From JAMHWF01 sp964371405 (lineage in GTDB: Bacteria > Pseudomonadota > Gammaproteobacteria > Burkholderiales > Burkholderiaceae_C), in contig CAYJLV010000007.1 of the NCBI GenBank assembly GCA_964371405.1, forward strand, positions 62,001 through 126,000: a DNA stretch of 64,000 bases. The letters are read 5' to 3'. Positions 19,101-26,981 of the stretch are shown piece by piece. Made by a program: the position numbers and the translations under genes. The notes beneath the pieces were generated by a model, which was given only the letters and a program-made list of their open reading frames with translations, searched no databases and had not been told where the DNA came from. Every line of letters begins with the position of its first letter. Positions within the stretch are counted from its first letter, which is position 1.

Positions 19101-21107
19101 GGCGATGGCGCGCACCTGCGTCGTCAGGTTGGCGGCGAGCTGGTTCACGTTCTCCGTCAGCCCCTTCCAGGTGCCCGAGGCGCCCGGCACCTTGGCCTGG
19201 CCGCCGAGCTGGCCCTCGACGCCGACCTCGCGCGCCACCGTCGTCACCTGATCGGCGAAAGTCGCCAGCGTGTCCGTCATCGAGTTGATCGTCTCGGCCA
19301 GCGCAGCGATCTCGCCCTTGGCTTCGACAGTGAGCTTTTGCTTGAGGTCGCCGTTGGCCACGGCCGTGACCACCTTGGCGATGCCCCGCACCTGGCCGGT
19401 CAGATTGCCGGCCATGAAGTTGACGTTGTCAGTCAGATCCTTCCAGGTGCCCGAGACGCCCTTGACCTGCGCCTGGCCGCCGAGCCGCCCTTCGGTGCCG
19501 ACTTCGCGCGCGACACGCGTCACCTCCGCGGCGAACGACGAGAGCTGGTCGACCATCGTGTTGATCACGTCCTTGATCTGCAGGATCTCGCCGCGCACGT
19601 CGACGGTGATCTTGCGCGTCAGGTCGCCGCCGGCGATCGCCGCCGACACCTTCGAGACATCGCGCAACTGCACGGTGAGATTCGACGCCATCGAGTTGAC
19701 CGACTCGGTCAAGTCCTTCCAGGTGCCGGCGACGCCCTGCACGTCGGCCTGGCCGCCGAGGATGCCTTCGGTGCCGACTTCGCGCGCCACGCGCGTCACC
19801 TCGGCCGCGAAAGACCTGAGCTGGTCGACCATCGTGTTGATCGTGTTCTTCAGCTCCGAGATCTCGCCCTTCACGTCGACGGTGATCTTTTTCGAGAGAT
19901 CGCCCGCAGCCACCGCCTTGGTCACGTCGGCGATGTTGCGCACCTGGCTCGTGAGGTTGCCGGCCATGAAGTTGACCGACTCGGTCAGGTCCTTCCAGGT
20001 GCCGGCGACGCCCTGCACGTCGGCCTGGCCGCCGAGGATGCCTTCGGTGCCGACTTCGCGCGCCACGCGCGTCACCTCGGCCGCGAAAGACCTGAGCTGG
20101 TCGACCATCGTGTTGATCGTGTTCTTCAGCTCCGAGATCTCGCCCTTCACGTCGACGGTGATCTTTTTCGAGAGATCGCCCGCAGCCACCGCCTTGGTCA
20201 CGTCGGCGATGTTGCGCACCTGGCTCGTGAGGTTGCCGGCCATCGAGTTGACGGAGTCGGTCAGGTCCTTCCAGGTGCCCGACACGCCCTCGACGCGCGC
20301 CTGGCCGCCGAGGCTGCCTTCGGTGCCGACTTCGCGCGCCACGCGCGTCACTTCCGACGCGAACGAGCGCAGCTGGTCGACCATCGTGTTGATCGTGTTC
20401 TTGAGCGTCAGGAACTCGCCCTGCACGTCGACGGTGATCTTTCTGGACAGGTCGCCGCTGGCAACGGCCGTCGTCACGTCGGCGATGTTGCGCACCTGGC
20501 CGGTCAGGTTGCCCGCCATCGAGTTGACGGAGTCGGTCAGGTCCTTCCAGGTGCCGGCGACGCCCTTGACGGTGGCCTGGCCGCCGAGCTTGCCCTCGGT
20601 GCCGACCTCGCGCGCGACGCGCGTCACTTCGGCCGAGAAGTTGGCGAGCTGTTCGACCATCTTGTTGATCGTGCGCGCCGTGCGCAGGAATTCGCCCTCG
20701 AGCTCGCGCCCGTCGACCTCGAGCTCCATGCTCTTGGACAAGTCGCCCTGCGCGACGGCGCCGATCACGCGCGCCACATCGCTGGTCGGGTGGACGAGGT
20801 CGTCGATCAGCGCATTGATGCTGGCGATCGATTCGCCCCAGAAGCCGCGCGCGTTGCCGATCGAGGCGCGCTGCTTGAGCTTGCCCTCCTGGCCGACGAC
20901 CTGGCGCAGCCGCGCCAGCTCGGCGGCCATCGTCGCATTCAGCTCGACGACGTCGTTGAAGGTGTCGGCCACCTTGCCGGCGAGCCCGCTCCAGTGCGCC
21001 GGCAGCCGCGCTGTCGCGTCGCCGCGGCGCAGCGACGCCAGGGCATCGAGCAGCGTCGCGAGTTCGTCGGCCGGTGCCGTCAGCGCCGCGTCCTTGTGCA
21101 CGTTCAT
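16155..21107 (-). CDS. Giant cytoplasmic poly-HAMP hybrid histidine kinase with three receiver-like domains
   Basis: 1650 residues, no signal peptide or membrane segment. Residues about 20-740 hold roughly seven HAMP-type repeat units of about 92 residues, each with GDLSRKITVDVQGE-like and LGGQA...GTWKDLT motifs. A GAF domain (about 760-910) and a long Gln/Glu-rich coiled coil precede the acceptor helix FLANMSHELRTPLNSLLIL. The ATPase domain follows. A receiver (ITLDIVLPDMEG), a degenerate receiver-like domain and a final receiver (IVLMDIMMPEMDG, YLSKPVD) end it. Fungal group III osmosensor kinases share this poly-HAMP plan. ATG at 21107 has GAGGGGG six bases upstream; the TTG at 21122 lacks a site. 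Confidence 0.93.
19713..19967. repeat. Tandem repeat copy 1 within the HAMP array
   Basis: This 255-base stretch is identical, base for base as read, to 19989-20243. The offset is 276 bases, exactly one 92-codon HAMP unit. Neighbouring units are only similar, so the pair reflects a recent duplication or gene conversion inside the kinase gene. Confidence 0.9.
19989..20243. repeat. Tandem repeat copy 2 within the HAMP array
   Basis: Second copy of the identical 255-base block (see 19713-19967), in register with the 92-residue protein repeat. Such perfect tandem units can expand or contract by slippage or recombination, changing the number of HAMP modules. Confidence 0.9.
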
Positions 21108-21197
21108 CGCAAGCCCCCTCAAGTCGTGGCTGGAGTTCTTGCCGCCGCGCAGGCACGCGAGGGCCGCCGCGCTCTCCCGCGCGCAACCTCGTCAATA

Positions 21198-21211
21198 GCA
21201 TTCGCCATGCC
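21198..21211 (-). promoter_or_regulatory. Sigma-54-like promoter of the poly-HAMP kinase operon
   Basis: The minus strand reads GGCATGGCGAATGC, preceded by T. GG-N10-GC spacing is exact, with one departure in each half from GGCACG and TTGC. The predicted start near 21186 lies about 79 bases before the kinase ATG, similar to the rpoN leader. Confidence 0.5.
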
Positions 21212-21355
21212 AGCGCGCAGCACTCGGCTTCGCGGGCGAATCTGCCCGCCAGCGGCAAACCCAGGGTAAAGCTTGCCGACCCTTTTGCCGGAGTTCGCGT
21301 AACCCTGACACGCGCAGGGATCCTCGCCGCTGCGGCAAGCTCGCGCACACGCCGC

Positions 21356-21369
21356 GGCACGAAGCTTGC
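21356..21369 (+). promoter_or_regulatory. Sigma-54 promoter of the PAS hybrid kinase
   Basis: The plus strand reads GGCACGAAGCTTGC, a perfect GGCACG-N4-TTGC element. The predicted start near 21381 lies about 54 bases before the ATG at 21435. Confidence 0.65.
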
Positions 21370-21434
21370 GCTCGGGCCGCTGCGGCGAACGGACTCGGCG
21401 GCGCGTCGTGCCGCGCCAGACGGAGGGAACCGCC

Positions 21435-22958
21435 ATGACAGAATCGGCAAGCCAGGGCGAACCACAGCTGCGCGAAATCGCCGAGGCGCTCGGCGATGTG
21501 CTGTGGATCGCCGACGCTGCGGCGCAGCGCTTCGTCTGGGTCAGCCCGGCCAGCGCGCGCCACGGACGCGGCGACGCGCAACGGCTGCCGGCGGATGCCT
21601 CGGCCTGGTTCGACGCCATCCATCCCGACGACCGTCCGCGCCTGCGCGAGCGCTTCGCGCGGCTCGCGCACGGCGAGAGCTACGACGACGAGTACCGCAC
21701 CGTCGGAGCCGCGCACGACGAACGCTGGATCGCCGAGCGCGTGTTCGCCATCGCCGACGATGCCGCGCAGCCGCAGCGCTGGGTCGGCATCTCGCAGGAC
21801 TGCACGCTGCGCAAGCGCGCCGAGGGGCTGCTCGTCGACGCCGGCCGACGCAAGGACGAATCCCTGGCCGCGCTGGCGCACGAGCTGCGCGGCCCGCTGG
21901 CGCCGATCCTCGGCGCCGTCGAGGTGCTGGCTTCGCCGCGCACCGACGCCGGCACCCAGGCCAATGCGCTGCGCATCGTGCGCCGCCAGGTCGACCACCT
22001 CGCACGGCGCGTCGACGATCTGCTCGACGTCGCGCGCGTCGCCCAGGGCCGCATCGAGCTCGACCGCCAGCCGTTGCAGCTGCAGGGCTTGCTCGCCGCG
22101 GCGATCGAGACGGCGCAGCCGCTGCTGCAGTCGCGCGGCCACACGCTCGTCGCCAACCTTCCCGATGCCGCTGTCTGGGTCGATGCCGATCGCGCGCGCC
22201 TGGCGCAGGCGCTCGGCCACCTGCTCGACAACGCCGCGCGCTTCACGCCGCCCGAAGGCGCGATCCGCATCGAAACCGATGCGCCAGCCGACCGGGTGCG
22301 CGTGACGATCGCCGACAACGGCGCCGGCATCGCGGCCGACGCGCTGCCGCACGTCTTCGAGTTCTACGCGCAGGCCGGCCCGGCGGCGGCTCGCGCGCAC
22401 AGCGGGCTCGGCGTCGGCCTCGCCGTCGCGCAGCGCGTGCTGACGATGCACGGCGGCGATCTCGAGGCGGCGAGCGACGGCGTCGGGCGCGGCAGCCGCT
22501 TCACGCTGACGCTGCCGCGCTGCGAGCCGGCGCAAGCGGCGGCCGCGGCGCGGCCCGCGGCGCGCCGCGGGCTGCGCATCCTCGCCGTCGACGACAACGA
22601 GGACGCGCTCGAATCGATGGCGATGCTGCTCGAAGCCGAGGGTCATGCCGTGCACATGGCGACGCACGCCGACGCCGCGCTGCGCCTGGCGCGCGAGATC
22701 GAGCCGCAACTCGTGCTGCTCGACATCGGCCTGCCGGGGATGAACGGCTACGAACTGGCCGGCGCGCTGCGCGCGCTGCCGCTGACGCACGCGCCGGTGC
22801 TGGTGGCGGTCAGCGGCTACGGCCGCGACGACGACCGCCGTCGCGCGCGCGAAGCCGGCTTCGAGCATCACCTCGTCAAGCCGGCCCGGGCCGAGCACTT
22901 GTCGGCGCTCATCGCCAGCGTGGCGGAGCGCCAGCGTGAGCTTCAGAACAGCAGATAG
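21435..22958 (+). CDS. Hybrid histidine kinase (PAS-HisKA-HATPase-REC)
   Basis: 507 residues from the ATG at 21435, which has GGAGGG eight bases upstream. A PAS domain (about 15-130) with FDAIHPDDRPRL and WVGISQDCTLRKRAE leads into the acceptor helix LAALAHELRGPLAPIL. The ATPase motifs LGHLLDNAARF, ADNGAGI and SGLGVGLAV follow. The C-terminal receiver (about 380-500) has VLLDIGLPGMNG and the Lys in HLVKPAR. No membrane segments. The downstream membrane-peptide gene overlaps its last codons on the opposite strand. Confidence 0.91.
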   Translation: MTESASQGEPQLREIAEALGDVLWIADAAAQRFVWVSPASARHGRGDAQRLPADASAWFDAIHPDDRPRLRERFARLAHGESYDDEYRTVGAAHDERWIAERVFAIADDAAQPQRWVGISQDCTLRKRAEGLLVDAGRRKDESLAALAHELRGPLAPILGAVEVLASPRTDAGTQANALRIVRRQVDHLARRVDDLLDVARVAQGRIELDRQPLQLQGLLAAAIETAQPLLQSRGHTLVANLPDAAVWVDADRARLAQALGHLLDNAARFTPPEGAIRIETDAPADRVRVTIADNGAGIAADALPHVFEFYAQAGPAAARAHSGLGVGLAVAQRVLTMHGGDLEAASDGVGRGSRFTLTLPRCEPAQAAAAARPAARRGLRILAVDDNEDALESMAMLLEAEGHAVHMATHADAALRLAREIEPQLVLLDIGLPGMNGYELAGALRALPLTHAPVLVAVSGYGRDDDRRRAREAGFEHHLVKPARAEHLSALIASVAERQRELQNSR

Positions 22959-23017
22959 ATGGCGACCAGCGCGATCAACGGAACGCCCAGCAGCCAGGCG
23001 ATGAGGTACTTGCCCAT
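22943..23017 (-). CDS. 24-residue single-span membrane peptide
   Basis: The frame encodes MGKYLIAWLLGVPLIALVAI followed by YLLF and a stop: essentially one transmembrane helix with a positively charged N-terminus. The ATG at 23017 has GGAG six bases upstream; an in-frame ATG at 23029 would add four residues but lacks a site. A perfect sigma-54 element ends 43 bases upstream. The 3' end overlaps the end of the convergent kinase gene by 16 bases. Function unknown; small hydrophobic proteins of this kind often tune larger membrane proteins or sense membrane stress. Confidence 0.65.
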   Translation of the reverse strand: MGKYLIAWLLGVPLIALVAIYLLF

Positions 23018-23059
23018 TTGCGACTCCATGGCGCACGGGGTGCGCCGCCACCGCGTCCG

Positions 23060-23073
23060 GCAAGCGCCGTGCC
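23060..23073 (-). promoter_or_regulatory. Sigma-54 promoter of the 24-residue membrane peptide
   Basis: The minus strand reads GGCACGGCGCTTGC, identical to the element at 13940-13953. The predicted start near 23048 leaves about 31 bases to the ATG at 23017. Confidence 0.65.
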
Positions 23074-23093
23074 GCGGCAGTGCGCGGCCATGC

Positions 23094-23423
23094 TCAGCGC
23101 AGCAGGCGTGCCACCACCACGCCGGCGGCGAACGCAGCGGCGAGCGCCGCCAGCGGGTGCGCGCGCACCTGTTCGCGAGCGTCGGCTGTCAGCTCGGCCT
23201 GCATGCCGCCGAGTTGCCGGCCGCGCTCGCGCAGGGCGCCGGCGGCCTCGTCGACGCCGGCGCGTGCACGCGCCATCGCCGGCAGCGCCTTGCCGGCGAC
23301 CCGGTCGACGGCGTCGTGCGCGCCCTGCACGATACGTTCGGCGGCGGTGTCGGCGCTGCCGGCCCCGTCGCTCGGGACGCTCGCCGTGCCCGCCGGCGGT
23401 TGCGGTGCGGTACTGCTGGCCAT
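23094..23423 (-). CDS. ElaB/YqjD/DUF883-like membrane-anchored protein
   Basis: 109 residues from the ATG at 23423, which has GGAG nine bases upstream. A Ser/Pro/Ala-rich start is followed by a long helical region (about 35-85) and a C-terminal hydrophobic helix HPLAALAAAFAAGVVVARLL. This is the layout of DUF883/ElaB-type tail-anchored proteins, which in enteric bacteria are stationary-phase proteins linked to ribosome hibernation at the inner membrane. The sequence match is by pattern only. A sigma-54 element lies directly upstream. Confidence 0.72.
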   Translation of the reverse strand: MASSTAPQPPAGTASVPSDGAGSADTAAERIVQGAHDAVDRVAGKALPAMARARAGVDEAAGALRERGRQLGGMQAELTADAREQVRAHPLAALAAAFAAGVVVARLLR

Positions 23424-23459
23424 GTCGCTCTCCTGCACAGTCGCGTTGCCTGGCGTTCG

Positions 23460-23473
23460 GCAATCGGCGTGCC
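23460..23473 (-). promoter_or_regulatory. Sigma-54 promoter of the DUF883-like gene
   Basis: The minus strand reads GGCACGCCGATTGC, a perfect GGCACG-N4-TTGC element. The predicted start near 23448 leaves a leader of about 25 bases. Confidence 0.65.
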
Positions 23474-23539
23474 GCGCAGAAAGCGCCGCGGCACACCGCG
23501 GTCGCGGTATCCTTTCCACCATCACCGCAAAGGGTTCGG

Positions 23540-24919
23540 ATGAGTCATGCACTGATCGTCGAGGACGAAGTCGACTCGGCCCGCATGATGGCGGCGCTGA
23601 CGGCGGCCGAGGGCTACACCGTCGCAACGGTGCACACGCTGCGCGACGCGCGCAAGCAGATCGCGCTGCAGCAGCCCGACATCGTGCTGCTCGACCTGCA
23701 GTTGCCCGACGGCAGCGGCATGGAGCTGTTCTCCGACGCGCAACTCATCGCGCAATCGGAAGTGGTGCTGATCACCGGGCATGCGAGCCTGGACTCGTCG
23801 ATCCAGGCGCTGCGCCTGGGCGCGGCCGACTATCTCGTCAAGCCGCTCAACGTCAAGCACCTGCGGGGCATCCTGTCGCGCGTGATGCGCCCGTCGGAGC
23901 TGAAGGCCGAGATCGACACGCTGTCGACAGAACTCGACAAGAGCGGCCACTTCGGCCACCTGTACGGCCGCGCCCAGCCGATGCTGCGCATCTACGAGCA
24001 GATCTCGCGCGTCGCCGGCACCGGCGTCAGCGTGTTCCTCACGGGCGAAAGCGGCACCGGCAAGGAAGTCGTCGCGCGTACCGTGCACGATCTGAGCCGG
24101 CGCCGCAAGCAGCCCTTCCTCGCCGTCAACTGCGGCGCGATCTCGCCCAACCTGATCGAGAGCGAAGTCTTCGGCCACGAGAAGGGCAGCTTCACCGGCG
24201 CCGAGCGCCAGCACCACGGCTTCTTCGAGCGCGCGCATGGCGGCACGCTGTTCCTCGACGAGATCACCGAGATGCCGCCGGAGCTGCAGGTCAAGCTGCT
24301 GCGCGTGCTCGAGACGGGGATGTTCATGCGCGTCGGCTCGACGCAGCAGCAGGAGTCCGACGTGCGCGTCATCGCGGCGACGAACCGCTCGCCCGAGCAG
24401 GCGGTGGCCTCGGGCAAGCTGCGCGAGGACCTGCTGTACCGGCTCGACGTCTTCCCGATCGCGCTGCCGCCGCTGCGCGATCGCACCGAAGACATCGCGT
24501 TGCTGGCCGAGCACTTCCTCGCCGACATCTGCAAGCGCGAGGGCCACCGCAAACGCTTCTCGCCGGCCGCGCTGGCGCGGCTGGCCGAGTACCGCTGGCC
24601 GGGCAATGTGCGCGAGCTGCGCAACGTGGTGCAGCGCGCCTACGTGATGGCGCCGGCCGACACGATCGACGACGAATGGCTGCCCGGCTCCGCGCCGCAG
24701 CCGGGCGGGATCGACGCTGCGGCGGGAGCGGATGCGGCGTCGATCTCGATCCCGCTCGGCACGTCGATGGCGGAGGCCGAGCGCCGGATCATCCTCGGCA
24801 CGCTCAAGCACTACGGCCACCACAAGGAGCGCACGGCGGCAGCGCTCGGCCTGAGCCTGAAGACGCTCTACAACCGGCTCAAGGAGTACTCGGCCGACAA
24901 GGTCGACGGGGAAAGCTGA
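23540..24919 (+). CDS. NtrC-family sigma-54-dependent response regulator
   Basis: 459 residues. The receiver domain (1-120) has acidic pocket EDE at 8-10, acceptor Asp52 and Lys in YLVKPLN. The AAA+ domain (about 140-380) has Walker A GESGTGK at 169-175 and the sigma-54-contacting loop GSFTGA at 216-221, a Ser variant of GAFTGA. Walker B is in GGTLFLDEITEM. A Fis-type HTH near the C-terminus includes ERTAAALGLSLKTLYNRLKE. The ATG at 23540 has AAGGG upstream. I see no -24/-12 element before it, so it is probably made constitutively and activates the island's sigma-54 promoters. Likely partners are the four orphan hybrid kinases nearby. Confidence 0.93.
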   Translation: MSHALIVEDEVDSARMMAALTAAEGYTVATVHTLRDARKQIALQQPDIVLLDLQLPDGSGMELFSDAQLIAQSEVVLITGHASLDSSIQALRLGAADYLVKPLNVKHLRGILSRVMRPSELKAEIDTLSTELDKSGHFGHLYGRAQPMLRIYEQISRVAGTGVSVFLTGESGTGKEVVARTVHDLSRRRKQPFLAVNCGAISPNLIESEVFGHEKGSFTGAERQHHGFFERAHGGTLFLDEITEMPPELQVKLLRVLETGMFMRVGSTQQQESDVRVIAATNRSPEQAVASGKLREDLLYRLDVFPIALPPLRDRTEDIALLAEHFLADICKREGHRKRFSPAALARLAEYRWPGNVRELRNVVQRAYVMAPADTIDDEWLPGSAPQPGGIDAAAGADAASISIPLGTSMAEAERRIILGTLKHYGHHKERTAAALGLSLKTLYNRLKEYSADKVDGES

Positions 24920-24926
24920 GCCGCGA

Positions 24927-26468
24927 TCACGGCCCGCTGTCTGCCCGCCCGCGGGGCGAGGGCCGGATCGAGGGGTCTCGCCCGTCCCACACGGCGACCC
25001 GGTTGCGGCCTCCGCCCTTGGCGGCATAGAGCGCCACGTCCGCGCACTGCAGCAGGTCGCAGCCCGTGCCGCCGTCCAGGCTCGCAACGCCGATCGACAC
25101 CGTGACGGCGGGCAGCGCGATGCCTTGGTGCCGCATCGGATGCGCCGCGATGCGCTCGCGCAGTTGCTCGAGCCGGACGCGTGCTTCACCGACGCGGGCG
25201 CGCGGCATCAGCACGGCGAACTCCTCGCCCCCGACGCGGCAGGCAATGTCGTAGGCGCGGCCGAAGCTCTGGAGCTGCACCGCGACGGCGCGCAGCACGG
25301 CATCGCCGGCGGCGTGGCCGTGGCGGTCGTTGCAGGCCTTGAAGTGGTCGATGTCGAGCAGTGCCAGCGTCAGCGCCTCGCCGGTGCGCTCGGCGCGGCT
25401 GAGCTCGTGATGCAGCATGTCGTCGAAATGGCGGCGGTTGAACAGGCCCGTCAGACCGTCGCGCAGCGCCTGCTCGCGCAGCGAATGGCGCAGCCGCAGG
25501 TTGGCCAGCGCCAGACCGAGCGCGCCCGCCAGCGCCTCGGCGCCCCAGCAGGCGCTGCGCAGCTCGCTGTCGTCGAGCCTGCGCCGCGTCGCCAGATGCA
25601 ACGCGGCGGGCTCGGGCACCGCCGCAAGCGGCACGCACAGCACCTGCGTGACGCCGGGCGGCAGACCGTCCGCGCCCCAGTGGCGGCAGACGGGCGTGCG
25701 TTGCGCACCGGCGCGATGCAGGCGGCGCAGCCGCAGCGCCCAGCACTCGTCTTCGCGCGACGCGTCTTCGGCGACGCGAGTCTCGCCCCAGGCGTCGAGG
25801 ATGCGCATCGCGCCGCCGGCATCGGCCTGCGTCAGCGCGCCGTCCCAACCAGGAAACAGTTCGCGGCCGCCGTCGGCAATGATGCGGCCGGCCTGCTCGA
25901 CGCCGTCACAGCCCTGCAGCAGTTCGGTGACGTGCTGCAGCACCTGCAGGAATCGTTGCGCGGCGCGCGTGCGCGCGAGCGCCAGCTGCAGGCGCGCGCC
26001 GTCGCCGGCGGGCTGCCAGCCGGCCTGCGCGAGCCAGTCGGCGTCGACGAGCTGCAGACGGTGCCGCGCAACGCCGGCCTCATCGACGCTCGCGCGCGCG
26101 ACACAATGGCGCTGGCCGCCGTCGGCGCGCCGCAGCCGCACGGAGCCAGCGGCACCACCGCCAGCGAGCAGCGCGTGAATGTCGTCGGCTTCGAGCAGCT
26201 CGTCGAGCCGCGCCCACGCTGGAGCGACAGCGTCGCCACGCAGGCGCCACAGGCTCGGTGTCGCATCGTGCACGTGATGCGGCGGCGCGGCGTCGAAGCT
26301 CAGCGCGGCGATCGGGCCGTCGTCGAAGGCAGCCAAGGAGGCTGCGTCAATGGTCGGCGGCGCCGGCGCCACGGACAGCGCCTGGGGGGCGACGCCGGCC
26401 GACGAGGCGGCGCGCCACCAGCGCCTCCAGCCTGCGCCCGTACCGCGCACGACAGCCACGAATCTCAA
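24927..26468 (-). CDS. Diguanylate cyclase (GGDEF domain) with N-terminal sensory region
   Basis: About 513 residues. The C-terminal GGDEF domain (about 330-500) has DGLTGLFNRRHFDDML, the substrate-binding LLDIDHFKACNDRHGH and the active-site loop RVGGEEF, so it should make cyclic di-GMP from two GTP. The middle looks GAF-like and the N-terminal part PAS-like, both weakly. The start is uncertain: a TTG at 26468 overlaps the CBS-gene stop (TTGA), and a GTG at 26459 is also possible; no in-frame ATG precedes the conserved part. It follows the CBS gene on the same strand and should share its sigma-54-like promoter. Confidence 0.85.
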   Translation of the reverse strand: MRFVAVVRGTGAGWRRWWRAASSAGVAPQALSVAPAPPTIDAASLAAFDDGPIAALSFDAAPPHHVHDATPSLWRLRGDAVAPAWARLDELLEADDIHALLAGGGAAGSVRLRRADGGQRHCVARASVDEAGVARHRLQLVDADWLAQAGWQPAGDGARLQLALARTRAAQRFLQVLQHVTELLQGCDGVEQAGRIIADGGRELFPGWDGALTQADAGGAMRILDAWGETRVAEDASREDECWALRLRRLHRAGAQRTPVCRHWGADGLPPGVTQVLCVPLAAVPEPAALHLATRRRLDDSELRSACWGAEALAGALGLALANLRLRHSLREQALRDGLTGLFNRRHFDDMLHHELSRAERTGEALTLALLDIDHFKACNDRHGHAAGDAVLRAVAVQLQSFGRAYDIACRVGGEEFAVLMPRARVGEARVRLEQLRERIAAHPMRHQGIALPAVTVSIGVASLDGGTGCDLLQCADVALYAAKGGGRNRVAVWDGRDPSIRPSPRGRADSGP

Positions 26469-26902
26469 GCGCCCGCGCGCTGCGGCTGCGGCGGCGCAGC
26501 GAGAGCGCGCCGCGCGGCGTCGAAGTCGGGGCCGGGGTGCGCGGCCAGGTCGCCGAGCGAAACGATGCCGACCAGCGTGCCGTCGTCGTCGACCACCGGC
26601 AAACGGCGCACGGCGATCTCGCCCATCAGCGCCGCCGCTTCGCCCACCGTCTGCTGCGGCGCGCAGGTCAGCGGCCGCGGCGTCATCACGTCGCGCACGC
26701 AAGCCTCGCCCGGCGCCAAGCCGACGGCCGTGGCGCGCACCGTGATGTCGCGATCGGTGACGATACCGACCAGTTCCGCGCCGCGGCACACCGGCATCGC
26801 GCCGACGTCGAGTTCGTCCATGCGGCGCGCCGCGTGCCGCAGCGTGTCGTCGGGGGTGACCACTTCGACGCAGCGGGTCATGATGTCGGATACCGTCGGC
26901 AT
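26465..26902 (-). CDS. Two-CBS-domain protein
   Basis: 145 residues made almost entirely of a CBS pair: first domain from MPTVSDIMTRCVEVVTPDDT to about residue 60 with VGIVTDRDI, second from VRDVMTPRPLTCAPQQTVGE to about 125 with VGIVSLGDL. Free-standing CBS pairs bind adenine nucleotides and act as energy sensors. The ATG at 26902 has AGGAGG five bases upstream. The gene overlaps the diguanylate cyclase downstream, and a sigma-54-like element lies upstream. Confidence 0.88.
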   Translation of the reverse strand: MPTVSDIMTRCVEVVTPDDTLRHAARRMDELDVGAMPVCRGAELVGIVTDRDITVRATAVGLAPGEACVRDVMTPRPLTCAPQQTVGEAAALMGEIAVRRLPVVDDDGTLVGIVSLGDLAAHPGPDFDAARRALAAPPQPQRAGA

Positions 26903-26936
26903 CCCATCCTCCTGTCGTTGCCCATTGCGGCGTCGA

Positions 26937-26950
26937 GCAAGCGCCATACC
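26937..26950 (-). promoter_or_regulatory. Sigma-54-like promoter of the CBS/diguanylate cyclase unit
   Basis: The minus strand reads GGTATGGCGCTTGC. The -12 half and the spacer are identical to the elements at 13940 and 23060, while the -24 half departs (GGTATG for GGCACG). The predicted start near 26925 leaves about 23 bases to the ATG at 26902. Confidence 0.5.
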
Positions 26951-26981
26951 CGCCTTCCTGCCGCACCGAAGAGGAATCACC

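Noticed and set aside
19713..20243. CRISPR-like or satellite repeat
   Set aside because: The repeat is 276 bases, in frame with a protein repeat and only two copies; it is coding HAMP duplication.
17619..21269. Very long plus-strand open frame (1216 codons) opposite the HAMP kinase
   Set aside because: Arg/Asp/His-rich nonsense composition typical of the antisense frame of a GC-rich repeat gene; the minus strand encodes an obvious kinase.
23424..23539. Possible sigma-54 promoter for the NtrC-type regulator
   Set aside because: GGCACACCGCGG lies upstream, but no GC is at the right spacing; I find no -24/-12 element in this orientation.
26928..26942. Plus-strand GG-N10-GC ahead of the PQQ dehydrogenase
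   Set aside because: Reads GGCGTCGAGCAAGC; neither half resembles GGCACG or TTGC beyond the two invariant pairs.
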